From the NCBI RefSeq assembly GCF_036417845.1, contig NC_089985.1, forward strand, positions 33,996,583-34,060,582: a DNA stretch of 64,000 nucleotides, in the 5' to 3' direction. A model generated the notes under the pieces. That model was given only the letters and a program-made list of their open reading frames with translations. It ran no database searches and was not told where the DNA came from. This document shows positions 1 through 12,413 of the stretch, in pieces. The DNA is from Apteryx mantelli. Lineage: Eukaryota; Chordata; Aves; Apterygiformes; Apterygidae. The position numbers and the translations under genes are program-made. How positions within the stretch are numbered: position 1 is the stretch's first letter; every line of letters begins with the position of its first letter.

Positions 1-126
1 GGCAGACTGTTAAGGAGAGAAAAATTATTCATTTAAACTAAGAACTGAATGAATTTTTGCAGTAATATTTAGTGAAAAAACAATGTTCTAAGCTTAAGTT
101 GGAAGCACTTTGTAGAGAATACATAC

Positions 127-405
127 ACGTCTAACTACAAACGGAGGTTTATCGGTTTCTCTTCTGAATTCAAAAGGTCCAAGGTTTAAATGGGCCAGTC
201 GTTGTCTGGCTTCTTCTGATAGCTCACACATTCGTCTTTTTGTGTATGGAGATGGAGAACGTGATTTAGAAGCTATTGTAGGCTGCTCGTAGTTCTTTGT
301 TGCTAAGCTATGCCTGTTTTTCTCAGGTGAAAGAGTGTTTTTCTTTGGTAACCTTGTTTGTAATTTTCCATTTGGGGTTGAGTGATGTACCCGATTCAAA
401 TTATC
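127..405 (-). CDS. SPATA6: SPATA6 coding exon 7 (93 residues)
   Basis: The acceptor is cttttcactttag and the donor GTATGT (126-121); 279 nt, phase 0 to 0. It begins DNLNRVHHSTPNGKLQ and runs through a basic Ser/Lys-rich linker into KNYEQPTIASKSRSPSPYTK, then RRMCELSEEARQRLAHLNLG and ETDKPPFVVRR. The second half is nearly identical to human SPATA6, the strongest single evidence for the gene assignment. The remaining C-terminal half of the protein must be encoded left of position 1. Confidence 0.95.
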
Positions 406-2965
406 CTAAAGTGAAAAGAGAAATTATCTGGTTTGACAGCAGGCAGAACAAAGATCACTGATAATAATGCAAACAGTGAACAAATAATTTTAACAGAAAT
501 AGATGCATGTCAGCTGAAGTTCCCCTCACAAAACTATAATCAAGCAGCAATTTGAAAAAAAACACCGTTTTTATAGTTTTGTCTGAAACCAAGAGGAGGT
601 TAAAACATACATTGCTAAATGTTAGATGTTAAGGTTAAGTGCCCGATACTTGCCTAATTAGCTTGCTCACACAGTTAGTGCGCAAAGACTGAAAAGTGAA
701 CTTGTGACAAAATTCAGGTTAATTTAACACAAACCTTATCTAAAACACATGGATTGGCCATACACAGTTTAAAGCATTTTTTTCCATCTTTTTAAACTTA
801 TTTTTTTTAAAAAAGATCTTTTAGAGTTCTTATCCTTTTAAACAAAATAAACAAATTAAAATAGAAGCCTATTCAGTAGTTTAAATTACATTCGGGTAGA
901 GTTGCCAAAATTCACAAGTGTAATTACATTCTCTGAAACGTATATTTTCTTGGATGATAGTGAATTTACTAGTTCTTTAGAAAGTTATGATCAAGAAGCT
1001 ATGTTTAGTAAAAAACTTTAAAGAGAATCTTTCAAAGATCCTCCTAAATGATGCAAATAATTTTGCAAATGAAAAGGCAAATAGCTCTTTATTCATACAA
1101 CCGGCACTTGACATCCAAGATATGGATTTTGCAGGCAAAAATGTATAAAATCACACCATTATCAAATATTGCCCCAAATATCTATTTCTGAGATGATAAA
1201 TTTTTTTAAATGCTTATGTACAGTAGAATAAAGAAAAGTGGGGGAAAAAACAATCCCACCACCTTCCCACCAGAAACACAGGATCATTTGTTTTACCAGC
1301 AAAACTTACCTAAGAACTAGGACTGACCCTTCTTCCAAATAATTAATAACATTTGTGACCAATTTAAAATCCTGGGAAACCTTTTCTGACACTAAAGTTT
1401 TGTTTGAAATACATTATCATTCCTTTGTAAGTCCTAGCATTAAATGAGCATTCAATTACTCTTCAAGCTTCATAGGTCAAGGCACTCTAGATTATACAAC
1501 ACTTATCAGAACACTCAGTCAGTCAGTAGCATGTTCTAACTTTGAATATCACAGTATGGCTTTTTGGTCAAATTTGGCCCAAATTCCCATGTTGTAGAAG
1601 GTCAAAAAATAAAGTAATAGGAATATATTTTCTGCCTCTCAGAGACTCTTTTTCAAGCTTGAGGAAGCTGACATTACTCTAAAGTGTGAATGTTGCATGC
1701 ACTGCCTGTGTTCAAAAGAAGCCAGGAATAAAATCCACAAAAAAGTTTCCAGCTTGCCTTCTTGCCTTTCTCTCTACACCTAACAATGAATGAGGCTGTG
1801 GTTGTGTGTTTGGTTTCCATCAACTTAATTTGTATCTGCATTATGGAGACTGCTTGTTCATGCCACTATCCTTCTCATGCCTGTACCAGCACCAGCTGAA
1901 AACCGACCAAATTCTCTTCAAGATTAATTTCAATTTCACCAAAAGTAGCTGGTGCTTCTGCCAGCTTATACCAACCATAAGACTACACCTCCACAGCAAC
2001 ACATGCTAAATTTGATGTGCTGTTTGTAACGTAGTACATAGTTTTTAGGAACTTTTTATTTTAAATCAAGTTGTTCTTTCTGAAGTCACCTTCAATGAAG
2101 CTAGTTTTCGGACAATGCTAACTTTTACTGATTTTGTTCTTCTTCATTTAAGTGTCCCCATGTATTTCTTTTGCTAAATTTGAAAGAATCTTCTGAGTGA
2201 ACTAACTGGCAACACTGCAAACAGGCCCAATTCATCCAATTCTCTTTGCACGCATTCCTGCCTGATGACCATTCCATTTTAATGATGCTGCACTGCTACT
2301 GGTCATCACCATTTTTCAATAATCTAGAGCGACTTTGCTTGGCAGCCTGTGTCCCAGGAAACCCAACCAAAATGCCAACCAGTGAGACCACAAAATAGTG
2401 CTACCAAACAAACCAACACATCAGGGTTTTTTTCTTCAAGTTTCTTCAGCTTCAGCCTTTAGCTTTGCTTGTTGCAGGAGCAGCATTTCCAGTTTAATAT
2501 TGGTGACAGTCTTCTCAACAGAAATCTTCACTTCCATTACTGTTACTGATATTGTTATGAAAGACAATTATATTAATTGGTTTGTTTTTGATAGCGTATC
2601 TTCTCTGACTTCACCTAGCTTTCATTGTCCCACCTTAATTTTAAGTGCCCACAAGAAATGGTGAGAAAGCATCTTCCTACCTACAAATACACCAGAGATT
2701 GACACTTCAGTGGATCATAGGACAGAGCAGCTGATAATTGTTTCAGATTCAAGGAACTCTCAACATTTACTGTCATGCACCAAGCCCACTCTTTACTCAT
2801 ACTTGATTAAAAATTTAATCAAGTTGTCAAGCACCCATGACAACTGCTTTAACCACAACAAAAGAATGAGAAAAGTTTGAAGTAAGTAGAACATGCAAAA
2901 ATTAGAACCAGAGCTATCAATATTAAATCTAGAAATTAAATTGCAAACAATTAAATTATACTAAC
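406..2965 (-). other. SPATA6: SPATA6 intron 6
   Basis: AT-rich, non-coding, about 2.6 kb between exons 6 and 7. Short open frames near 1.8-2.0 and 2.4-2.66 kb on the plus strand have no recognisable domain and no coding signature. No repeat family was recognised. Confidence 0.8.
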
Positions 2966-3046
2966 CTGTATGTGACTCCTTCCTGAGCTTAACAGACTTT
3001 CTGTAATAAGAGAGCTTGTAGAAAATCTCAATTTTGGTGCAATTCC
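2966..3046 (-). CDS. SPATA6: SPATA6 coding exon 6 (27 residues)
   Basis: The acceptor is tgcctcccttctag and the donor GTTAGTAT; phase 0 to 0, 81 nt. It encodes GIAPKLRFSTSSLITESLL, then SSGRSHIQ. Human SPATA6 has GNAPRLEFSTTSVITECLI followed by SSRKCHTQ. The LITESLLSS part matches SPATA6 rather than SPATA6L. It is too short to stand out as an open frame. Confidence 0.9.
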
Positions 3047-6000
3047 CTAGAAGGGAGGCAATAATTGAACATCAAGCTCCAACTCAAGATAAAGGGTATC
3101 AAAGAAGTAAATGTCACCTAATGTAACAAACCATTCCTAATTTTAAGCCATTTCCTTTGTTAATTTCAGCCTTTAATAAAGATAATTAGAAAAGACAGAA
3201 CAGCAATGGTAAATGTCAAGATGCTAACATTTGCATTTCTGACAATTCAATTACAGATGATTATATTGCTTTTGTACAACAATTAAGGTCTGACTTTTAT
3301 TTCAATACATTTCTTTGTCAAAGGCACTTTTCAAATTTTTTCCTGCCATGTTATATAGCATCAACAAAAATTGCAGTCATGTTGTAGAAGTTTTATTAAT
3401 GCTAACTTTGCAAACTTATTTATAAATAATTTCAATTGTGCAACCTTTCTTGTAAAAACATTTTGAAAACTAGTCACACTGTAAATAACCATTTGTTTGC
3501 AATACAAAAAAAAAACCCAAACCACACTTTCTTCTGTAACCATTAGAGCAAAGTCCAATTTTGGTGGATTGTCTCCCATGCTCTATAACCACATTCCACT
3601 TACCCTCAACCCCGTCTTACACATTTGGCTGGCAAAGGGCAGCCCTGCTCTGACTGATTTGGAGCCAGTGGGGTCCAACTGGGCCTGCTGGTCAACCAGC
3701 ACACATGCTAATTGGCCAGCAAGTCCCTGCATCTTTTTATGAATAATAGTTTGTGTTGAACCTGTCTTATTTTACTGCTGACAATTTTTATGACATCTCT
3801 AGAAACATAGTATCTTTGAGACCTCTACTTCTTGTCAAATTTGGCTAGAATTGGTCAATGTATAAAAAAATCTACTGGGGTGAAATGGACCAAGATATGA
3901 CACACAGGCACTGCTTCCCAAAAGAGCAACGTTAAAAAAAGTGCATATAAGAACTAAAGATCATGTTTTCTGTGAATAGAGATCATTTATATGTGCATCT
4001 TATAAAGCTCTGCAGAAGCAAAGTAGGAATCAAGTGTCCCTAGGGAACTTTCTACCCTTTTCCTTCTATACAGAGACAGTTTGCTGCACGTCCCTGAGTA
4101 TTCATGTGCATGGGCATTTGTGCATCTGAATGTACAAAATGACTGAGGATGGAAAAGGAACTTTTTCCTTTTGTGACTCTACCCCTCAGTCTAAAGAATT
4201 AGGAGGAACTTCATCTATCAAGGCTACTGCTGAACCAAACAATTCTCTACCACCTGCCTAAACACACTGATTTCCCATGAGGGAATATGATTCAGTCTCA
4301 GGTTAGAGTATGGAAATGAAATGTATGAAAACATATGAAATGACAAAAATGCCAAGAAAGCTCAGTCACGGCACTTAACAGAGTCCAGGATTCAATCAAG
4401 TCAAGGTATGGCTTATAAAATAGATCTTAAAGCTGACCATCTTTAATCAATTCATTTTTATTACCAATGAATTACCAAGTGCCATCAACAGTTTAAAAAG
4501 GAACATATCAGAATTAGTAAATCTATAAAAAGGAACAGTGGAGCACCTACTCCTCTTACAGAGACTGAGAATGATTACAGAAGTGTTAGAAGTTTATAGC
4601 TAAAAATCACATAAAACCACAGTTCCTTCAGCGAAATGGTTTGTGGAGAGGAAATACGGGATGGCGCTTGCATTCATAGGAACGGATATGTCAAAAGTAA
4701 CTTGCCGTCCAACATCAGAGGTGTTATTTTTTTTTTCAGCAGTTCCCAAACTAGGGATTGCTGAAAGATAATTCAATATAGTATTATGTAAAGACTGAAA
4801 TTTTGTATAACCCCAAAAACATTTGTAAATGAACCTCCAGTCAAAACGTGTTTGGAATCTACTCCTCTGCCACTGACACAGTGGTGCCTGCAGCTCTGGG
4901 CAGACTTATTTGTCCTTCTGTATCAGTCATTAAAAAGATGTAAAATGGATGTAATATTAACTTGATTATAGTAAAACTGTAAAGGCAGTTGATGTTTGGA
5001 AGAACCCAAGTTAGACAGCAAGTCTAATACGTGCCTTTAACTGTAAGAAGCATGAGGAGGAGAAGCGTGTAGTATTATAAAAAGTATGTATGTGTACAAT
5101 CGAAGGTCTTGTATTGGTATGCTAATGAAAGACAGTGGAACTAAAGAGAAAACTGTTTTAAGTAACACAGCAAATAATGCATGAGGGTGGAGAACGGAGA
5201 TAAGAGTATCTGTAAGAAGTCACTACTAGTCGAGGTTTAAACGCATTCTGAAAGGCAAGGGTTGCACAGAAATACAGACAAGCCAGCGAAAGCCTCGGCT
5301 GGGCCACACTGGACCAGGAGAGATAACTCGAGGCATGTCTTGTATGCATATTGTGTTTGTAAGCCTCATAAGACATTTAGCCAGAGACATTATCAGCCAA
5401 GTGCCAGATTTCTGGAGGAGTTCTGATCCTCTCAACTTGGGATTCCTTCCAAGTGGCAGATTAACACTGCTAATCAGACGCTCCTTGTCGCTGCCTATCT
5501 GAACTCCACAACCGTAACCTTGCTGTTGCTACCTTTATTTTTTTAATAAAAGACAATTTTATTGGGAATCAAAATGCCACTGTAGCACAGCTGTCAGTCG
5601 AAAATACTCAACATCTCAGCTAGCTATAAATAACTTTTTTTGTGGGAAGAATACAGCTAGACTGCCATAGAAATCATGTGAGTGATTTTGGTCCTCAAGA
5701 CGTTGTTTAACACTTTCCCTTTTGTTTAGCATTTACATACAGTGCTTGCTGCTGACAAAGCTTGCAAGAGATATTTGCCAATGAAGCTTAGGGAACGCTA
5801 CAAGGTGGAATCACTCGAGACTGTATTTACTCTGGAGGTAGAGTGAAAATCCTCTCATTGCTATCCCAGGTGGCAACCAAGGGGAGGAGCCACAAGTTCT
5901 TCTCAGAGCATTTTTCCAACCCCATGAAGCACAGCTTCTATATTATTCCTGAAAATAGGGTTAGTATGCCAAAATCTTTGACAAACTGTTCTGCCTTTCT

Positions 6001-8268
6001 AAGATGGAACAGAGTAACAGATGCTGCTGCAGTCCCTGTTCCAGGGCAGAAATGGACCTGAGGATACAGGAGCACAATTCTATCTTCCATCAGTTGATAT
6101 TTTAAAGCTACTACAGTGTCATCATCCAGGTACACATTCAAATGACTCTGCTCCACATCTTCTCACCATCCACAAAGTATGGCACCTTTTCATTATTATA
6201 AAATACACATATTTTTATATTAAAGAACTCAGTCCAACAAAAAAGCTTCTATAGTGGCTTTACTTCTACAAAGATTCCTTACTCTGAATTTACAAAAAAA
6301 TTGAGACCATTTCACTAATACCTCCTCATTTATTACTACTTAATTATCTGTTTTCTTTCTCAACACTAGAAAGGTACCTATACCACAAGTAATATGAAAG
6401 TAATACAAGAACAGGTATCATAGTTGTACAATTAACTTTTCTAAAAACAGAGGCCATTCAAAAATAAAGGAAATGTATGAAGCATTTGTGTAATCAATAC
6501 AGCAAGTTCTGGCTTAGCAGTTCTTGTCTAGTACCAGACTGACACAATTGACAGCCTGATTATAGCAAAAGGACATTTCAAAAACAATGAAAACTTAACA
6601 GACAACTCCAGCTCACCTCAGCTGAAGACTTATTTAAACAAAGTTCCTTCAAATTCACCCTCTGACCATTACATCACTTCTGCAGTTCAGGTTGTCACTT
6701 TGAGACAACAAATCTGCAACATCAAGAACTTCTTAAGGTCTTTCTCTCCCCTAATTGAATCAGGGTACCAGTTTGTGGGGCCATACCAAGAACTGCATTG
6801 TGGAACAGCTTGGATTTACAATCATTCTTTTTGCATGATTTTACCTGACAAATATTTTTGAACATTTATGTTCCCTGAACTAGTGCATAGTGTGGCTGTG
6901 CCCAGAGAAAATCACAGAATGATGGGAAGGAAGGAATGAACAGTAGGATACAGGGATGCAGTACTGGCACTGAAGACTGGGTACCTAGCTACGGCAGCTT
7001 AAACCCATATAAACCATGGCTATTGTGGTCCCATCTCCTCCCCCTCTTTCCTTAAGCCAGAAACAACATTCATAGGATAAGCCATATCAAAGAGCTGCTC
7101 TGGCTTTAAAATAATGATTTTTTTTTTTTTTGTAGGGACAGTTTAAGGTGCTGCAGAACCACACGCTTTGTCTCACAAAATCACAGCTTTAATTCATTCA
7201 AGAGTAACACAGTATTACCCACCAAATTAGCACTTTTAATTGCAAGTGACAGGGCAATTTCTAGGTTGCCCTTACAGCGGAAACAGTATACCAGTTGACA
7301 GATACCAATGACCTTCAATCAACTGTCTTTCCCTGCCACCACCACTTTTTTTTTCAATCCAATCACAGACAGGGCAACTGAGTCCCTATCTTCTCAATCC
7401 AAATGTACTGCCACTCTACTTGTACAGCTCAATAAGACAAACAAATCTCAGAACACATCTTCTACACCATCACCATCTTCAAAGTGCGTTCCTGAGTTAT
7501 TCCACTATCACCTAAGATTCAGCTGCCTTAAACACTATGAAGGGACAGTCTGAGATGAATTCATTTTCATTTAGTATATACTTGAGCCCATATCTCCAGA
7601 AAATTAACATTAATTCATTCCACTCATTCTGCCAATTAGTTGTCATTTATCATAGCTTTCGTGAAACCGTAGAAAAGGCAGTTACTGTATGGGTGTCAAT
7701 GGGCTGAACAGACCTTGAGAAACAAACTTTGGAATTGAAAATCAGCCACACAGCACTAAGCCAAATTTCATTCACTTACTATTTTGGTGGCGATTTTGGA
7801 CCTCAAGAAGGCCCACAGGTCAGACGGAATAATGCTGTATAAAGTTTTACTGTCTGTCACTATCCTAAACAGTATGAAAAACAGTCTGAAACAAAATGCT
7901 ACAGAGAGACTGGCGAGGAGGGTTACATGATTTACCTGTTGGAATCCATCAAGTTGATACCAAATCTCCCTCTCCTCCCACTACATCCCTTCAACTACTA
8001 ACTGCACCATGGCTTGAATTAAAAGAGAGACATGTCATAGTACTGCATTCCAAACCAAGTGAAAACTAACTTTTTCCCACTAAACACTTTCTAAAAGCAT
8101 TCTGAAAAAAGATTACATCTTCACCAAAGTTCAGCCCTGGATTACTACATTCAACACCTGAAATGGCAAAATCTGTCAGAAGTAATCGCTTTTCATCTGA
8201 AGTAGTTCAAGGGATTTCTCCAGTGAAACACACTGTACCATAAATACAATCCACAGATATTCACTCAC
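3047..8268 (-). other. SPATA6: SPATA6 intron 5
   Basis: About 5.2 kb, AT-rich, with poly(T) runs near 4.73 and 7.12 kb. Short open frames here do not resemble known proteins. I see no RNA gene or clear transposon. Confidence 0.8.
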
Positions 8269-8393
8269 TGTAAAAGAAGAGGACCTCTTCATTAAAATCT
8301 CACGATCTAAACCATGGTGCCCACGAGTAAGCTTAGGGTCAGGGAACAGGAAATCTCTTGTATTTTCTTCATAAGTAGCTAGAATTTCTCCCA
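8269..8393 (-). CDS. SPATA6: SPATA6 coding exon 5 (125 nt)
   Basis: The acceptor is tttcctttttag; the donor GTGAGT follows ACA. It encodes GEILATYEENTRDFLFPDPK, then LTRGHHGLDREILMKRSSSF and T. Human SPATA6 has VGETLSTYDENTRDFMFPGP...GHH in the same place. FLFPDPKLT and REILMK resemble SPATA6L and fish SPATA6, so human SPATA6 has probably diverged here. It starts by completing a split codon and ends in phase 0. Confidence 0.93.
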
Positions 8394-9744
8394 CTAAAAA
8401 GGAAATATATACTTTAATTGGAAAATAGACAATGCCATAGAGTACAGACACCACACACAAGACCATACTGAAACTAAGATAAATTTTGTTCTTTATAAAT
8501 TAACAGCATGGCTCTACAACTCCATCACACTGTGCAATAACGTCACCAAGTTAAATGGGACTTTGCTCAGCTGCAGAAGTGTGTGGAATTCAGTGTGTAA
8601 GTATGTTTTACTCTTTATTGTAAAAAGTTTATAGAACAGTTAATGCAGTCTTCTTTAAGAGACGTATGAGAAATTTTCTCAAGGCAATTCTTCAATATTT
8701 TCCTCCTCTTCCGCCACCCCCCATGCACAGAAGAAACGAGTAGGCTTTTTTAACAGCAGCCAACCCCTTATGAAAAATTGTATTATTCCATATTACAGAG
8801 CATTCATGCTTCTTAAATTGAAAATTGGCACAGCTGTCAGAAAGAAATGCAAGATTCTCCCAACATCCTGGTTTGCTACTTTTTTTTATTCTTTAGGGGA
8901 AAACCCAAAAAGTATATTACAAATTTTTTTTTTAATTGTGCTGCCACCATCATTTTGTCAGCTTAGGTTGGGCTATAACACATCTATCTCCACGCCCCCA
9001 AAATTAAATTCCTTACCCAAGATCTTTTACCCTCCCACAACAAAATCCAGATTCAGTTCATTTGTTCAAGCAGAGTCTGGTGAGTCACCTGAGAGAAGCA
9101 ATCATTTCCTTGAAACTACTAAGGACACGTAACTGAGAGTGCTTTTAATACCAGAGTTTCCAAATGAGTCCTCTTTCAAACTTGACTTTATTTCCAATAA
9201 AATGCAGATTTACATTATTCATGGGAACACTTGAATTTCATTAAAATAGATTTTTATAATCACACAAACCAATAACAGAAGTATGACAAATCACTATTTA
9301 TCATCTTCACATATCCCAAGAGACCTGTAATACTTATAGTGAGGATAAGAGTTTTCCCAGTGGTCACCATTAAAATAGAAGGAAAAAAAGTGTGTCATTC
9401 TGAGAACAAGATTATGCACTCTGAAATTTCACAGACAGCCACTTCGCAAGTGAATTGTGTTGCAGTTAATAAGTGTGCACTGGATGATTTCAGTTTATTT
9501 TCCATTTCTAAAATACTATCATTTTCCTAAGTCCAAGTATGATACATCTCAATATTCAGTTATTATTCTCTTTCAAGAATAAGATCCTCTTGATCTATTA
9601 ACATTTTATATTCAGAGGACTATTTGTTGAAGAGCTTTCCATGTTGTTTGTGTGTTGGAAAAAGCGATTGTGCTATAATGGGTAATGTTCTCATGGAAAT
9701 TCACCTATTAAACTGCATAGTTTATGAAGAGACTGATACAATAC
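8394..9744 (-). other. SPATA6: SPATA6 intron 4
   Basis: About 1.35 kb of AT-rich sequence between exon 5 and the microexon. The 120-codon plus-strand open frame at 8770-9132 is low-complexity (Phe/Lys/Ser-rich) and not recognisable. Confidence 0.75.
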
Positions 9745-9786
9745 CTGGAGGAACAAGTTGTATTAGCTCAAGTATTGCTGTGTCAA
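9745..9786 (-). CDS. SPATA6: SPATA6 coding exon 4, 42-nt microexon
   Basis: The acceptor is tttttcctttctag and the donor GTATTGTA. Phase is 1 to 1. With the T from exon 3 and the first two bases of exon 5 it reads FDTAILELIQLVPPV, matching human YDTAVFELIQLVPPV. It is too short to appear as an open frame and was found from the protein alignment and splice signals. At exactly 14 codons, skipping it keeps the frame. Confidence 0.9.
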
Positions 9787-10702
9787 CTAGAAAGGAAAAA
9801 AGTTTTTTCATGAGTTAAAAAAAATTACATTAGAAGTAATTTTGATAGTCAAAACCAAGAAAAACTACTCACCAATTTAACCCTCAGAGCAACGTACATA
9901 GCTACATTATTTCCACTACATCAAAAGTAAGAATAAATTAAGAACAGCTCGTATAGGTACTACAGGCTAACCCAATGGCAATAGCAGTGTACAAATACTG
10001 ACTCTAAACTTGACTTAAAACTTGACAAATTTGGCATCAGATAGAACTTATCCTTTGAAAACAGCTTTTAAAGAAGATGATGCAAACTTTGCTGCTTTTT
10101 CAGATAACTCCCAGAATGAGGGAGGCACATTCCTGGAGTTTGGGCTCAGGGTCAACACTGTCTCAGTACAGTTCACTATGCTCCACATGTGGCAGCACTG
10201 TTTACAGTAAGCAAATTCCATTTGCTTAAAAAAAAAAAGTATAATTTGACAGGAATCAAAGTTTTATGCTGACATTATTTAAAAATTAATTAAATAAATG
10301 GTCAGATGGAGGAATCCATTAATTGTTTGGATTCAACTGGACTTTTGTTTATTAAAACATGTTTTCCCTTTCTTCTATTCTAAAGCATTCAGCACAAATT
10401 TCTAGAGGCATTCTCTTAACTAACAATATTTTGGGAAAGTTATTAGTAGCCAGAAGACAATAAGAAACTTCTGCCTGCACTTACAACAAAATTTCTGTTT
10501 TGAACAGCCACTAATACTATGGACCTACTTATTTTGTAATACATGGGATGCTATATTGGTTACCCACTAGGTTTTCAGAGACTAGGTTCCTGACAGAAAA
10601 ATAAACACATACATTAACCCTCCAAAACATCTTTAGAGTCCATACATGCATGATATTAACCACTAAATGCATACAACAGTACACATAAAAAGCAGAACCT
10701 AC
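9787..10702 (-). other. SPATA6: SPATA6 intron 3
   Basis: About 0.9 kb of AT-rich sequence. Nothing else was recognised in it. Confidence 0.75.
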
Positions 10703-10751
10703 ACTCAAGTAACTCCACAAGGTCTCCAGGATCAACTATATCAGCAAATGC
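10703..10751 (-). CDS. SPATA6: SPATA6 coding exon 3 (49 nt)
   Basis: The acceptor is a poly(T) tract ending ccccag; the donor is GTAGGTTC. It encodes AFADIVDPGDLVELLE plus one base (T), so it ends in phase 1. It corresponds to human VFPDAVDPGDVVTQLE and follows exon 2 directly (FEK|AF). The LLE ending is closer to SPATA6L than to human SPATA6, as expected if it is the ancestral form. Confidence 0.9.
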
Positions 10752-12275
10752 CTGGGGAAAAAAAAAATGGAAGAAATGGAAATACAGTAAAAAAAATTCA
10801 CCAGATGGACCTCTTAAAAAAAAAGAAAAAAAAGAAAAAAAAACCACCACCACACACACAATGTTATTCCTTGCTTCAAATGGTTGCCAACAGTTCTATC
10901 CCCATTAGGAAAAAGAAAAGAAACTGAAATTATCATTTGGCACATAATCAAATTCATCGAAAGCTAGCAGTCCATGTCATATGCTTCCTAGCCATTTCAG
11001 GGTTCCCTTTCCATATTTAAATTAGGAGGTATTGAGAAGAATTGAACATATGAAGATATAAGTATTGTTTGAGCAAATTTTAAGAGAGAAAGATAAATTG
11101 CTAATTGTATTAGAATTCTGAGAGATGCAGAATAATTTTTTTAATATATTAGTAATACTTTAAGCTTTTTTTTTTTTTTTAATCCAAATCCCATGTGATT
11201 AGAAGGGAAGGGACAAGGAAGGAATTCCTTTAAAGAGTCACATTGGATATTAAGCAGGTAAGACACTTTTCTCTAATTCTGCGCAAAACATCTCAGCAAG
11301 GTGCTACAGATCACTTTGCCATTCTAGGTACCAAATATTTGAAAATATCAAAACACTGGTACCCCACAAATATCTAGAATTATTCAAAAGCCATTTGTAA
11401 GAGAACAAATATTCTCTGTTTTCTTGTTCAGCCCTATAGTAAGCAGTTAGACTGTGCTGTATCGGACTTCCCCTAAATTATACTGAAAACAGCATTCAGC
11501 ACTTTTTACTTTAAGTCATTTGTGGGATGTTTGTGTGCCTTTAACGAACTACAGGGTTTTTTTCTATTCTTCAGTGGTTGGTGGAATTACCACTGTTTGT
11601 ACCTTGCCCACATCGCAAGAACATCATTGATGTTTAGTCAGTCTGGTTTTCAAAGTGCTGGGGGATGCTTAAAGGAAAAGAACTAGAAAGGGCACAATAT
11701 TATTATTCATAGGTAGACAAGAAACCAGATCATATCTGTAAGATACTGTGTTTCATTATCCCTGTGGTACTAATAATGAAGCTAGTAGGGCCTCAGAATA
11801 TGCGATAAACAACTATAAATTTTAAGGCCAGGGTACAACCCAGGGAATTCTGGTGACAAACACTGAAAAAAGTATCTCTAAGGGAGAAAGATGTCACCAA
11901 AAAGGCTTGAGCTGCTATTCCATCTTTCCATTGAATTGAGTTGAATCTCCTGTATCTAATATTCTTTGTTTTTCACCTTGCCATAATTTTTAGAACAATA
12001 ACATTTAGTTCCTTCCAAACTAGGAAAACTGATATTGAAAAAGCATTGTTCATAAAAGAATGGACAAAGACGAAAAAATTCTCATCATATATTACAGTCT
12101 TCAGTATTTATCCTGCTTAAGTCACTGTGTGGGTAATACACGCACACACCTCCTTTGTGCTGAAAAGAAGCACATCCTCAGTGTGATCACTTGCACTCGG
12201 GAATTTTGCACTTGGTTTCTGTGGAGTTCGGGACGGGTTTTGTTTGCCTCATTTCAGCACTTGACATTATCTTAC
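10752..12275 (-). other. SPATA6: SPATA6 intron 2
   Basis: About 1.5 kb. Next to the exon 3 acceptor is an A-rich tract on the plus strand (about 10817-10846) that runs into a short ACC/CA repeat (10846-10860). A poly(T) run lies near 11.17 kb. The rest is unremarkable AT-rich sequence. Confidence 0.75.
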
Positions 12276-12413
12276 CTTTTCAAACACTAGTTTTTCTTCA
12301 AAAAGCAGTGGAAACGCTGCAGGGACACATCGAGTTTTTTTGTACTGCCCAAGTACAGAGACACTGAGATAGAGCTCCTCTTTGTCTTTCAACAGCACTC
12401 CGGGGCAAGTTAT
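12276..12413 (-). CDS. SPATA6: SPATA6 coding exon 2 (46 residues)
   Basis: The acceptor is tgttactcttccag and the donor GTAAGATA; length is 138 nt, phase 0 to 0. It encodes ITCPGVLLKDKEELYLS, then VLGQYKKTRCVPAAFPLL, then LVFEK. This aligns without gaps to human VTCPGVVLKDKED...GQYKKTQCVPATFPLVF...FEK, the conserved C2-like N-terminal domain of the SPATA6 family. Human SPATA6L is much less similar here, which supports SPATA6. Confidence 0.92.
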
